A stretch of DNA of 64,000 bases from the NCBI RefSeq assembly GCF_022436705.1, contig NZ_JAKUHT010000008.1, positions 186,001 through 250,000 on the forward strand, written 5' to 3'. The position numbers and the translations under genes were made by a program. This stretch comes from Nocardioides sp. CFH 31398 (GTDB taxonomy: Bacteria > Actinomycetota > Actinomycetes > Propionibacteriales > Nocardioidaceae). The stretch's first letter is position 1; every line of letters starts with the position of its first letter. Shown here one piece after another: positions 33,755-41,924 of the stretch. The notes below the pieces were generated by a model. That model made no database searches. It saw only the letters and a program-made list of their open reading frames with translations, and was not told the DNA's origin.

Positions 33755-34126
33755 TCAGCGGACCGACACCAGGTCGACGACGAAGATGAGGGTCTCGCCG
33801 GGCTTGATGACGCCGCCGGCGCCGCGGTCGCCGTACCCCAGGTGCGGGGGGATGACGAGCTGGCGGCGGCCGCCGACCTTCATGCCGGGCACTCCCTGGT
33901 CCCAGCCCGCGATGACCTGCCCCACGCCGATGCGGACGTCGAGGGGCTGTCCGCGGTCCCAGGAGGCGTCGAACTGCTCGCCGGTGGAGTGCGCGACACC
34001 GACGTAGTGCATCGACACCTGCGAGCCAGCGGTGGCCTCCGGGCCGTCTCCGACGACGAGGTCGGTGACCTCGAGGTCGCTCGGCGGGTCGAAGTCGGGG
34101 AAGTCGATCTCGGGACGCTCAGCCAT
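33755..34126 (-). CDS. FKBP-type peptidyl-prolyl cis-trans isomerase
   Basis: Cytoplasmic prolyl isomerase of 123 residues with a single FKBP domain. Active-site segments include VSMHYVGVAHSTGEQFDAS, GQVIAGWDQGVPGMKVGGRRQLVIPPHLGYGDRGAGG and the final LIFVVDLV. No signal peptide is seen. Length and motifs fit the short soluble FKBPs of actinobacteria. ATG 34126 begins MAERPEIDFPDFDPPSDLEV, an N-terminus common in this group. Confidence 0.95.
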   Translation of the reverse strand: MAERPEIDFPDFDPPSDLEVTDLVVGDGPEATAGSQVSMHYVGVAHSTGEQFDASWDRGQPLDVRIGVGQVIAGWDQGVPGMKVGGRRQLVIPPHLGYGDRGAGGVIKPGETLIFVVDLVSVR

Positions 34127-34173
34127 GCCCCGAGCCTACGAGGTGGCGGTCCGCGGCCGGGGCCCGGCGGGGG

Positions 34174-34617
34174 TCAGGACTGGCGCAGGTAGCTGTCGAG
34201 CTGGTCCCGCTCGAACTCGAGCTGGCCGATCCGGCTCTTGACCACGTCACCGATGCTGATGATCCCGACGAGCGACCCGCCGTCCAGGACGGGCACGTGA
34301 CGGACGCGGTACTCCGTCATCGTCGCCATGACCTCGTCCACGGAGTCGGAGGCGCCGCAGGTCTGCACCGTCGAGGTCATGATCGCGGAGACCGGCCCGT
34401 CGAGGACCCCCGCGCCGTCCCGGAGCCGCCGGACGACGTCCCGCTCGCTGACGATGCCCGCGACCGGGCCGGTGTCGCTGTCGCGCACGACCACCGCACC
34501 GATGTTGTGCGCGGCCAGGAGCTCGACGAGGTCGCGCACCGCGGCGTCCGCGGTGATGGTGACCACCGTCCGCCGCGCGCCGCTCGCCTGGGCGTCGAGC
34601 ACCTCGTGGATCCGCAT
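34174..34617 (-). CDS. CBS-domain pair protein
   Basis: Stand-alone CBS pair of 147 residues. CBS1 covers about residues 1-65 (VRDLVELLAAHNIGAVVVRD...GIVSERDVVRRL) and CBS2 about 75-130 (SVDEVMATMTEYRVRHVPVLDGGSLVGIISIGDVV). Such proteins bind adenine nucleotides and act as energy sensors. They are often induced in dormancy or hypoxia, as with mycobacterial Hrp1. ATG 34617 has GGAGGAGG upstream. It ends with a Gln/Leu-rich helix (ERDQLDSYLRQ). Confidence 0.9.
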   Translation of the reverse strand: MRIHEVLDAQASGARRTVVTITADAAVRDLVELLAAHNIGAVVVRDSDTGPVAGIVSERDVVRRLRDGAGVLDGPVSAIMTSTVQTCGASDSVDEVMATMTEYRVRHVPVLDGGSLVGIISIGDVVKSRIGQLEFERDQLDSYLRQS

Positions 34618-34715
34618 CCGGGCCTCCTCCGTCGACGTCCGACGCGTCAGGCGTCGAGTGGGCGACAAGGTAACCCCGGGGCGGGTCCCTGACCAGGGTG
34701 AGAGCCCGGGCCTGC

Positions 34716-35600
34716 TCAGTCCTCGGTGCGGGGGCGGCGACGCAGGTGGGACACCGACCCGGGTCCGAAGGCGCGGACGTCCGGGTCGCCGTGGTCGTGG
34801 GCGGCCGTGCCGAGGAAGGACAGCGCGACGTCGTGCAGGTGCCCGTTCGAGGCTAGCGCGCTGCCGCCCCACGGTCCGTCCTTGCCCGCGAGCGAGGTGA
34901 ACCGCCCCCCGGCCTCCCGCACGATCACGTCCAGCGCGGCCATGTCGTACGTCTCGAGCTCCGGCTCCGCGGCGAGGTCCACCGACCCCTCCGCGAGGAG
35001 CATGTAGGACCAGAAGTCGCCGTACGCGCGGGAGCGCCAGCAGCGGCGCGAGAGGGTCACGAAGTCCTCGAGGCGCCCCTGCTCGTCCCAGCCGTCGAGG
35101 GAGCTGTAGGAGAGGGAGGCGTCCTCGATCCGGCGGACGTCGGAGACCTGGATGCGACTGGCCCGGACCAGGGAGCGTCCCGTCCACGCGCCGTTGCCCT
35201 TCGAGGCCCACCAGCGGCGGGCGAGCTGAGGGGCCGACACCACGCCGCACACGACCTCGTCGTCGACCGCGAGGGCGATCAGCGTCGCCCAGACCGGGAC
35301 GCCGCGGATGAAGTTCTTGGTGCCGTCGATCGGGTCGACGATCCAGCGCCGCTCCGCGTCGCCGTCCGACCCGAACTCCTCGCCGGTGATGGCGTCACGG
35401 CTCCTGACCCGGCCCAGCGTGCGCCGCAGACCCTCCTCGACCGCCTTGTCGGCGTCGGTGACGGGGGTCAGGTCCGGCTTGCTCATGACGTGCAGGTCGA
35501 GGGCCTTGAAGCGGGCCGTCGTGAGGGAGTCCGCGTCGTCGGCGAGCAGGTGCGCCAGACGGAGGTCGTCGGTGTGGTCGGTCGCTCCCAGCAGCGGCAT
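34716..35600 (-). CDS. hisN: histidinol-phosphatase, inositol monophosphatase type
   Basis: Mg2+-dependent phosphatase of 294 residues that removes phosphate from histidinol phosphate, the penultimate step of histidine synthesis in actinobacteria. Metal-binding motifs are GEEFG near residue 75, DPIDGTKNF near 88 and ETYDMAALDVIVREAGG near 214. The pattern fits HisN better than SuhB or CysQ. ATG 35600 is the natural start. It is divergent from a DUF2231 gene with 49 bases between starts and belongs to a conserved block with rsgA and aroA. Confidence 0.88.
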   Translation of the reverse strand: MPLLGATDHTDDLRLAHLLADDADSLTTARFKALDLHVMSKPDLTPVTDADKAVEEGLRRTLGRVRSRDAITGEEFGSDGDAERRWIVDPIDGTKNFIRGVPVWATLIALAVDDEVVCGVVSAPQLARRWWASKGNGAWTGRSLVRASRIQVSDVRRIEDASLSYSSLDGWDEQGRLEDFVTLSRRCWRSRAYGDFWSYMLLAEGSVDLAAEPELETYDMAALDVIVREAGGRFTSLAGKDGPWGGSALASNGHLHDVALSFLGTAAHDHGDPDVRAFGPGSVSHLRRRPRTED

Positions 35601-35649
35601 GGCCTCAGGCTAGGGCCTGCCCCCTCACGCAGGTGCCTACCCTGTGCGC

Positions 35650-36129
35650 ATGGAGATCGCCGGGCTGCCCGCCCACGCCCTCGTCGTCCACGCCGCGGTC
35701 GTCCTCACGCCGTTGGCGGCGCTCCTCGCCGTCCCGTACGCCGCGGTGGCGCGGTGGCGCTGGGCGCTGCGGTGGCCGCTGCTCGGCCTGGCCGTGGTCG
35801 CGGGGCTGTCGATCGTGCTCGCCTGGTTCACCGGCGGCTCCTACCTGGACGCGAACCCGTCGCTGGAGCAGGTCCCCGCCGTCTCCACGCACGCCGCGCG
35901 CGCGGACGTGATGCTGTGGGTGGGCCTGGCGTTCGCGGTCGTCGCCGTCGCCGCGGCCCTCGTGCTGGGCGGTCCGACCGGCCTCGCGTCGGGGCGTGGC
36001 GGTCGCGAGGTGCGCAGCGTGGCGGTCGACCGCGGTCTCGCCGTGGTCCTCGTCGTCGCGGCGCTGGCCGCCCTCGTGCTCGTCGTCCTCACCGGGGACG
36101 CCGGCGCTCGCGCGGTCTGGGGCGGGTAG
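35650..36129 (+). CDS. DUF2231-like four-helix membrane protein
   Basis: Membrane protein of 159 residues with four hydrophobic segments. The DUF2231 opening is clear: GLPAHALVVHAAVVLTPLAAL, where the HxxxxH pair may bind haem or metal. Later segments are WPLLGLAVVAGLSIVLAWF, VMLWVGLAFAVVAVAAALVL and LAVVLVVAALAALVLVVL. The family is often described as redox or cytochrome b561-like, but function is unproven. ATG 35650 is used; GTG 35644 is two codons upstream. It converges on rsgA, with nine bases between stops. Confidence 0.85.
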   Translation: MEIAGLPAHALVVHAAVVLTPLAALLAVPYAAVARWRWALRWPLLGLAVVAGLSIVLAWFTGGSYLDANPSLEQVPAVSTHAARADVMLWVGLAFAVVAVAAALVLGGPTGLASGRGGREVRSVAVDRGLAVVLVVAALAALVLVVLTGDAGARAVWGG

Positions 36130-36138
36130 GGCGCGGAC

Positions 36139-37182
36139 TCAGTCGCCGGCGTCGCGGACGCGGGCGGCGAGCAGGCGGCGGAGGCTGTCGACGCGCTCCG
36201 GCTCGACGCGGCCCTCCGCGACGGCGAGGTCGAGGCCGCACTCCGGGGCCTCGGCGGAGTGGTCGCAGCCGCGGGAGCAGTCCGCGGCGGCCTCGTCCAG
36301 GTCCGGGAAGGAGCGCAGCAGGTCGTCGGGGGAGACGTGCGCCAGCCCGAACGACCGGATGCCGGGGGTGTCGACGATCCAGCCGTCCCGCCCCTCGTCC
36401 GGGGCGGCGCCGTCGGCGGCGGGCAGCGGCAGCATGAGCGCCTGGGTCGAGGTGTGACGGCCGCGCCCGGTGACGGCGTTGACGCCGCCGGTCTCGCGGT
36501 CGGCGCCGGGCACGAGCGCGTTGACGAGCGTCGACTTGCCGACGCCGCTGGGCCCGACGAGCACCGAGACCCGCCCGGCGAGCGCGTCGCGGACGGCGGC
36601 CGGGTCCTCGCCGCGCCGGCTCACCACCCACGGCACCCCGAGGCTGCGGTAGGTCGCGACCAGCTCGTCGGGGGACGCCAGGTCCGCCTTCGTGAGGCAC
36701 AGCAGCGGGTCCATCCCCGCGTCGTACGCCGCCACCAGGGCTCGGTCGATGAGCCGGGCGCGTGGTTCGGGGTCGGCGAGCGCCGCCACGACCACGAGCT
36801 GGTCGGCGTTGGCGACGACGATGCGCTCGACGGGGTCGTCGTCGTCCGCGGTGCGGCGCAGGGTCGTCGTCCGCTCCCCGACCTCGACGATCCGCGCGAG
36901 CGTGCCGTCGTCACCGGAGACGTCGCCGACGAGGCGGACCCGGTCGCCGACGACGACGGCCTTGCGGCCGAGCGGCCGCGCCTTCATCGCGGTCACCGTC
37001 GGGTCGTCGGCGCTGCGGTCCGCGAGCCGCACCCGCAGGCGGCCGCGGTCGACGCGCATCACGGTGCCGTCCACCGCGTCGTCGTACGACGGGCGCTCCT
37101 TCGTGCGCGGTCGGGTCCGGCGCCGGGGCCGGTCGTAGTGCTCCTGGTCCTCCTCGCCGTAGCGCCGGGCCCCGCGTGCCAT
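36139..37182 (-). CDS. rsgA: ribosome small-subunit biogenesis GTPase RsgA
   Basis: Circularly permuted GTPase of 347 residues that checks late 30S maturation. An N-terminal OB-fold (about 40-110) has DGTVMRVDRGRLRVRL. The permuted G motifs come in order TKAD (G4), then GPSGVGKSTL (G1) and DTPG (G3). The C-terminal zinc-binding region has the spaced Cys/His in DCSRGCDHSAEAPECG. The basic N-terminal 35 residues are an actinobacterial extension. ATG 37182 starts seven bases after the aroA stop, so the two are co-transcribed; the same aroA-rsgA order occurs in mycobacteria. Confidence 0.95.
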   Translation of the reverse strand: MARGARRYGEEDQEHYDRPRRRTRPRTKERPSYDDAVDGTVMRVDRGRLRVRLADRSADDPTVTAMKARPLGRKAVVVGDRVRLVGDVSGDDGTLARIVEVGERTTTLRRTADDDDPVERIVVANADQLVVVAALADPEPRARLIDRALVAAYDAGMDPLLCLTKADLASPDELVATYRSLGVPWVVSRRGEDPAAVRDALAGRVSVLVGPSGVGKSTLVNALVPGADRETGGVNAVTGRGRHTSTQALMLPLPAADGAAPDEGRDGWIVDTPGIRSFGLAHVSPDDLLRSFPDLDEAAADCSRGCDHSAEAPECGLDLAVAEGRVEPERVDSLRRLLAARVRDAGD

Positions 37183-37189
37183 CAGGCGC

Positions 37190-38491
37190 TCACAGCAGGC
37201 CGGACCAGACGTCGGCGAAGCCGGGGAAGGTCTTCGACGTCGTCGCGACGTCCTCGACACCCACCCCGGGGACCACGGCGCCCACCACGGCCGCCGCGTG
37301 GGCCATCCGGTGGTCGGCGTAGGTGCGGAACACCGCGCCGTGCAGGCGGGCGGGCCGCAGCTCGAGGCCGTCCTCACGCTCGGTCACGTCCGCACCGAGG
37401 CGGCCCAGCTCGGTGGCCAGGGCGGTGATGCGGTCGGTCTCGTGACCGCGGATGTGCGCGACGCCGCGCAGCACCGAGGGCGAGCCGGCGAGTGCGCAGA
37501 GCGCGGCGATGACGGGGGTCAGCTCGCCGACCTCGCGCAGGTCGAGGTTGACCCCCGCGAGCTCGTCGGGCCCGGCCACGAGGAGGCCGTCGTCGCCCAG
37601 CTCCGCCGTGCAGCCCATCAGCGGCAGGATCTCGCGCAGCCGGTCGCCCGGCTGGGTCGTCGATCGCGGCCAGTCGCGCACCAGGACGCGTCCGCCGGTC
37701 GCGGCGGCCAGCGCCAGGAAGGGGGCGGCGTTCGACAGGTCGGGCTCGATCGCCGTGTCGAGCGCGGCGACCGGGCCCGGCGCGACCGTCCAGCGGTCCG
37801 GCTCCGACCCCTCGTCGCCCGGGGCGGTGACCCGGACGCCGTGGTCGCGCAGCATGGCGACCGTCATCTCCAGGTGGGGCAGCGACGGCACCGGCTTGCC
37901 GTCGTGGACGACGTCCACGCCCTCCTCGTACGACGGCCCCGCGAGCAGCAGCGCGGAGACGAACTGCGAGGACGCCGAGGCGTCCAGCACCACCCGGCCT
38001 CCGCGCACCGAGCCGCGCCCGACGACGCCGAACGGCAGGAACGGTCCGCCGTCCACGTCGACGCCGAGGTCGCGGAGCGCGTCGAGCAGCGTGCCGACCG
38101 GTCGGGTGCGCATGTGCTCGTCGCCGTCGAACGCGACGCGACCGGTCCGCAGCGCGGCGACGGGCGGCACGAACCGCATGACCGTGCCGGCCAGGCCGCA
38201 GTCGACCCGGGCGTCACCGGACGCGTCCACGGCCGGGGTCACCGCCCAGTCGTCACCCGAGGAGTCGACGCCGTGCCCGAGCGCCCGCAGCGCGGACGCC
38301 ATGAGCTCGGTGTCGCGCGACCTCAGCGCCCGCCTCACGACGGACGGGCCGTCCGCCGTCGCCGCCAGCAGCAGGGCCCGGTTCGTCAGCGACTTGCTGC
38401 CCGGCAGGCGCACGGCGACGTCCACCGGCCCGTCGGCGACGGGCGCGGGCCAGACCGGTCCCGCGAGGTCGGTCGGACCCGCCACCGACAC
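37190..38491 (-). CDS. aroA: 3-phosphoshikimate 1-carboxyvinyltransferase
   Basis: EPSP synthase, the sixth shikimate-pathway step, 433 residues. Hallmarks are PGSKSLTNRALLLAA near residue 29, LAGTVMRFVPPVAAL near 100, and the C-terminal IRGHETDRITALATELGRLGADV. The glycine-rich loop LAGTVMRF has Val where many class I enzymes have Ala-Met-Arg neighbours, within normal variation. GTG 38491 directly abuts the TGA of the DoxX gene upstream, so the three minus-strand genes from DoxX to rsgA form one operon. Confidence 0.95.
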   Translation of the reverse strand: MSVAGPTDLAGPVWPAPVADGPVDVAVRLPGSKSLTNRALLLAATADGPSVVRRALRSRDTELMASALRALGHGVDSSGDDWAVTPAVDASGDARVDCGLAGTVMRFVPPVAALRTGRVAFDGDEHMRTRPVGTLLDALRDLGVDVDGGPFLPFGVVGRGSVRGGRVVLDASASSQFVSALLLAGPSYEEGVDVVHDGKPVPSLPHLEMTVAMLRDHGVRVTAPGDEGSEPDRWTVAPGPVAALDTAIEPDLSNAAPFLALAAATGGRVLVRDWPRSTTQPGDRLREILPLMGCTAELGDDGLLVAGPDELAGVNLDLREVGELTPVIAALCALAGSPSVLRGVAHIRGHETDRITALATELGRLGADVTEREDGLELRPARLHGAVFRTYADHRMAHAAAVVGAVVPGVGVEDVATTSKTFPGFADVWSGLL

Positions 38492-39022
38492 TCAGCTGGC
38501 CTTGGCCGCCGCGATCCTCGCGGCGTTGGCCATGTCGCGCTGGAGGTGCTTCGCCTCGCGCTTGGCGTCCTTGGCGGCGCGGCGCGCGCGCCACGCGACG
38601 CCGGGCTTGCCCTCGGTGTCGACACCGGCGAGCAGCAGGCCGCCCAGGGTGGAGACGTTCTTGAAGAAGGCGAGACGCTTGGCCTTGGCCTCGGCCGGGT
38701 CGGACTCGTTCCAGAACGCGTGGCCGGCGATCGTGGTCGGCACCAGCGAGGCCGCGAGCACCGAGGAGGACACGCGGGGGTAGCGACCGGTCGCGAGGGC
38801 GGCGGCGGCGACGATCTGCACGACGGCGTTCACCCGCACCAGGGTGGTGGGGTCCTCGGGGATCGGCGCGGAGGGGACCGCCTGCTTGGCCGCGGGCACG
38901 ACCCGGTCGGTCACGGGCTGGGCCTTCGGACCCAGGGCCTCGGCGTTCTTCAGCGCGTTGGCCGCGCCGATGAAGAACACGGAGGCGAGCATCGGCCGGG
39001 CGATCAGTCTGATGGCGGTCAT
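38492..39022 (-). CDS. DoxX-family membrane protein
   Basis: Membrane protein of 176 residues with four hydrophobic segments. The DoxX opening is IARPMLASVFFIGAANALK, and later segments include AVVQIVAAAALATGRYPRV and FFKNVSTLGGLLLAGVD. The C-terminal 40 residues are strongly basic and helical (ARRAAKDAKREAKHL). In mycobacteria DoxX associates with SodA and SseA in an oxidant-defence complex. Here it heads the aroA-rsgA operon and is divergent from an HMCES-like gene. Confidence 0.88.
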   Translation of the reverse strand: MTAIRLIARPMLASVFFIGAANALKNAEALGPKAQPVTDRVVPAAKQAVPSAPIPEDPTTLVRVNAVVQIVAAAALATGRYPRVSSSVLAASLVPTTIAGHAFWNESDPAEAKAKRLAFFKNVSTLGGLLLAGVDTEGKPGVAWRARRAAKDAKREAKHLQRDMANAARIAAAKAS

Positions 39023-39071
39023 GCGCCATTCCTACAGCATGCGACCGACGTCGGAGCCGTACGCTCGGATC

Positions 39072-39896
39072 ATGTGCGGCCGCTACGCCTCGACCCGTGA
39101 CGCCGACGCCCTCGCCGAGGAGTTCGAGGTCGTCGAGCAGGTCCTCGCGGCCCCCGTCGAGCCCGACTGGAACGTCGCACCGACCAAGCCGGTCCCCGCG
39201 ATCGTCGAGCGTCCGCCCCGCGGGGACGACAGCGGGGACGACCGTGCGGACGGCGGTGCGGGCGGCCGTGCGGACGCCGGGCCCCAGCGGCAGCTGCGGA
39301 CGCTCACCTGGGGCCTCGTGCCCTTCTGGGCGAAGGACCCCGGCATCGGCAGCCGCATGATCAACGCCCGGACCGAGACGGTGGCCGAGAAGCCCGCCTT
39401 CCGGCAGGCGTTCGCCAAGCGCCGCTGCCTGCTCCCGGCCGACGGCTACTTCGAGTGGTACCCGACCCAGCAGCGGGGGAGGGGCGGCAAGCCGCTCAAG
39501 CAGCCCTTCTTCATCCGGCCCCACGACGGTGGCGTCCTGGCCATGGCCGGCCTCTACGAGATCTGGCGGGACCCCGCCCGCGCGGACGACGACCCCGACC
39601 GCTTCCGCTGGACCTGCACGGTCCTCACCACGAGCGCCACCGACGAGCTGGGCCACCTGCACGACCGCATGCCGATGACCGTCGCCCGGGAGTCGTGGGG
39701 GGCCTGGCTCGACCCGACCCGCGAGGAGGACGCGCGGAGCCTGCTGGTGCCCGCGGCGCCGGGCGCGCTCACGGCGTACCCGGTCTCGACGGCGGTCGGC
39801 AACGTGCGCAACAACGGTCCGAGCCTCGTCGAGCCGCTGCCGCTGGAGGACGTCGACCCGGAGGTCGCGAGCCAGGCGACGGGCGGCCCGGGGTGA
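39072..39896 (+). CDS. HMCES/YedK family abasic-site DNA-crosslinking protein
   Basis: SRAP-domain protein of 274 residues. After removal of Met1, Cys2 (MCGRYAS) crosslinks to abasic sites in single-stranded DNA. Other active-site pieces are WNVAPTKPVPAIV, INARTETV, GYFEWY and LHDRMPM. An Asp/Gly/Arg-rich insertion at about 55-75 (RGDDSGDDRADGGAGG) interrupts the usual core and is coded by imperfect short repeats. ATG 39072 is forced by the Cys2 requirement. The stop overlaps the next start by four bases. Confidence 0.93.
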   Translation: MCGRYASTRDADALAEEFEVVEQVLAAPVEPDWNVAPTKPVPAIVERPPRGDDSGDDRADGGAGGRADAGPQRQLRTLTWGLVPFWAKDPGIGSRMINARTETVAEKPAFRQAFAKRRCLLPADGYFEWYPTQQRGRGGKPLKQPFFIRPHDGGVLAMAGLYEIWRDPARADDDPDRFRWTCTVLTTSATDELGHLHDRMPMTVARESWGAWLDPTREEDARSLLVPAAPGALTAYPVSTAVGNVRNNGPSLVEPLPLEDVDPEVASQATGGPG

Positions 39897-40546
39897 GCGT
39901 CCGCGACCTGGACACCCCGCACGGTCCCGCCCGTCTGGAGGTGGCGCGTGCCCGCAGCCCGGTGGCGACGCTGCTCGTCTCCCACGGGGCCGGGGCGGGT
40001 GCCGACACCCACGACCTCGAGGCTCTCGCCGCCCACCTGCCCCGGCAGGGCGTCACGGTCGCCCGCCTGACCCAGCCGTGGCGGGTGGCGGGGCGGAAGG
40101 TCGCCACGGCGCCGCCGACGCTGGACGACGCCCTGCTCGTCGCGGTCGACGCGCTGCGGCGCTCCCGTCGTCCCCTCGTGCTCGGGGGGCGCTCCGCCGG
40201 GGCCCGCTCCGCCGCGCGCTGCGCCGTCCGGGCGGGCGCCGAGGGCTGCCTGGCGCTGTCCTTCCCCCTGCACGCACCGGGACGGCCCGAGCGCAGCCGC
40301 CTCGACGAGCTGACCGGCGCCGGGGTGCCGACCCTGGTGGTGCAGGGCGAGCGGGACCCGATGGGCACCCCCGACGAGTTCCCCGCGGACCTCGACGCCT
40401 CCGACGTCCACCTCGTCGTCGTTCCCGACGCGGACCATTCGCTGCGGACGCCGAAGCGCTCGGTACTGGGCGCCGACGACGTCGCCGCCATCCTCGTCGA
40501 GGCGACCGTCGAGTGGCTGGGCCGCGAGGTGACCGGCAGCTCGTGA
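39893..40546 (+). CDS. TEX30/KANL3-like alpha/beta hydrolase
   Basis: Small hydrolase of 217 residues. The oxyanion segment is [16 protein letters not shown], the nucleophile elbow [14 protein letters not shown] near residue 100, the acid residue [12 protein letters not shown] near 158, and the histidine [12 protein letters not shown] near 183. This GRSAG/GERDPMG pattern belongs to the KANL3/TEX30 group of bacterial hydrolases. GTG 39893 overlaps the HMCES stop by four bases. A sigma-R promoter begins 43 bases after its stop. Confidence 0.88.
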   Translation: MSVRDLDTPHGPARLEVARARSPVATLLVSHGAGAGADTHDLEALAAHLPRQGVTVARLTQPWRVAGRKVATAPPTLDDALLVAVDALRRSRRPLVLGGRSAGARSAARCAVRAGAEGCLALSFPLHAPGRPERSRLDELTGAGVPTLVVQGERDPMGTPDEFPADLDASDVHLVVVPDADHSLRTPKRSVLGADDVAAILVEATVEWLGREVTGSS

Positions 40547-40588
40547 GGCCCCCCGCGGGGGCTGTTGCGGTACCCGTCGACGGGTGGG

Positions 40589-40614
40589 GGAATGCTCGGT
40601 CACGGGGCCGTGTT
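40589..40614 (+). promoter_or_regulatory. sigma-R-dependent promoter of sigR
   Basis: GGAAT at 40589-40593 and GTT at 40612-40614 are separated by exactly 18 bases, matching the established actinobacterial SigR/SigH consensus. The predicted start is near 40621-40624, about 100 bases before the main sigR ATG and at the upstream in-frame ATG 40623. It implies positive autoregulation on thiol-oxidative stress. Confidence 0.82.
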
Positions 40615-40721
40615 CTGCCGACATGCTCGCAACGCTCACCACGACGGAGTCGCCGACGTACGTCGACGGTCCTGTCTCGACGGCCCCCGGGGCTGACGGC
40701 CGAGGGCTAGTGTTGACGTCG

Positions 40722-41375
40722 ATGACGAACACCGCAGCGGACGAGGTCGACACCGTCGACGTGGCGACCGAGACCCCCGAGGAGCGGGCCGCGCGCTTCG
40801 AGCGCGACGCCCTGCCGTTCCTTGACCAGCTGTACTCGGCGGGCATGCGCATGACCCGGAACCCGGCCGACGCCGAGGACCTGGTGCAGGAGACGTTCGC
40901 GAAGGCGTACAGCTCCTTCCACCAGTTCCGCCCCGGCACGAACCTCAAGGCCTGGCTCTACCGCATCCTGACCAACACCTTCATCAACTCCTACCGCAAG
41001 AAGCAGCGCCAGCCCCAGCAGTCGATGTCCGAGGACGTCGAGGACTGGCAGCTCGCGCGCGCGGAGTCGCACAGCTCCTCCGGCCTGAAGTCGGCGGAGA
41101 CCGAGGCGCTCGAGCACCTGCCCGACTCGCAGGTCAAGGACGCGCTGCAGCGGCTTCCCGAGGAGTTCCGCTTGGCCGTGTACCTGGCCGACGTGGAGGG
41201 TTTCCCCTACAAGGAGATCGCCGAGATCATGGACACGCCCATCGGCACCGTGATGTCGCGCCTGCACCGGGGACGCCGGCAGCTGCGCGACATGCTCACC
41301 GACCACGTGAGGGCCAACGCCCTCGTCGCCGACGACACCGTCGAGCGCGCCGTGAAGAAGGGGGGAGCCCGATGA
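40722..41375 (+). CDS. sigR: ECF sigma factor SigR (SigH-type, thiol-oxidative stress)
   Basis: RNA polymerase sigma factor of 217 residues. Region 2 holds [47 protein letters not shown], here cited in parts: [10 protein letters not shown] is region 2.2 and WLYRILTNT region 2.4. Region 4 has [23 protein letters not shown] and [15 protein letters not shown]. It is the redox sigma factor released by oxidised RsrA. ATG 40722 gives the stable form. The same frame is open upstream to ATG 40623, which would give an isoform with 33 extra residues. It overlaps rsrA by four bases. Confidence 0.95.
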   Translation: MTNTAADEVDTVDVATETPEERAARFERDALPFLDQLYSAGMRMTRNPADAEDLVQETFAKAYSSFHQFRPGTNLKAWLYRILTNTFINSYRKKQRQPQQSMSEDVEDWQLARAESHSSSGLKSAETEALEHLPDSQVKDALQRLPEEFRLAVYLADVEGFPYKEIAEIMDTPIGTVMSRLHRGRRQLRDMLTDHVRANALVADDTVERAVKKGGAR

Positions 41376-41665
41376 GCAGCCAGACCGTGCCCGGCCCCTC
41401 CGCCGGCGGCGCCGAGGACGGCGACGGCTGCGCCGAGTACCTCGAGCGCATCGTCTACTTCCTCGACAACGAGCTCGACCAGGCCGACGTCCAGCAGGTG
41501 CAGCTGCACCTCGACGAGTGTGCGCCGTGCCTGAGGAAGTACGACCTGGAGCGCACCGTCAAGGCGGTCGTCGCGCGCTCCTGCTCGGAGGCCGCACCGT
41601 CCGGTCTGGCCGAGCGCGTGCGGATGCAGATCCGCACGGTGCAGGTCCAGATCACCGACGGCTGA
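41372..41665 (+). CDS. rsrA: zinc-binding redox-sensing anti-sigma factor RsrA
   Basis: Anti-sigma factor of 97 residues that holds SigR inactive in reducing conditions. The ZAS motif HxxxCxxC is exact in [15 protein letters not shown] further Cys in [10 protein letters not shown] near residue 20 provides the expected zinc ligand or disulfide partner, and a last Cys sits in ARSCSE. Oxidation forms a disulfide, expels zinc and frees SigR. Start overlaps the sigR stop (ATGA). Confidence 0.94.
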   Translation: MSSQTVPGPSAGGAEDGDGCAEYLERIVYFLDNELDQADVQQVQLHLDECAPCLRKYDLERTVKAVVARSCSEAAPSGLAERVRMQIRTVQVQITDG

Positions 41666-41717
41666 GGCGACGTGGGACGATAGGTCGCTGAGCAGGCATC
41701 GTCACGAGGAGGACACC

Positions 41718-41792
41718 ATGGGCAAGACCGGACGCAAGCGCCGCGCGCGCAAGAAGAAGGGCGCGAACCACGGCAAGCGCCCCAACGCCTGA
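41718..41792 (+). CDS. 50S ribosomal protein bL37
   Basis: A 24-residue very basic peptide with the sequence shape MGKTGRKRRARKKKG then ANHGKRPNA. It matches actinobacterial large-subunit protein bL37, first seen in mycobacterial ribosome structures. A perfect AGGAGG lies at 41707-41712, and a strong terminator follows 13 bases after the stop. It is 52 bases downstream of rsrA, a position also seen in relatives. Too short for most gene finders. Confidence 0.9.
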   Translation: MGKTGRKRRARKKKGANHGKRPNA

Positions 41793-41805
41793 GGCGTGGC
41801 CCGAC

Positions 41806-41833
41806 GAGCCCCCGACCACACGGTCGGGGGCTC
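41806..41833 (+). terminator. intrinsic terminator after bL37
   Basis: GAGCCCCCGACC and GGTCGGGGGCTC form a perfect twelve-pair stem with a four-base ACAC loop. It ends the sigR-rsrA-bL37 segment before the convergent GDSL gene. Only scattered T residues follow. Confidence 0.8.
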
Positions 41834-41924
41834 TCGTGCGTCCGGGGCCGCCGGTCCCCGGGTCCCGACACCGGCGAGGCCCGGTGAGGGTCTCGACGGC
41901 CCCCGAGCGGCGGCCGGTGCGCCC

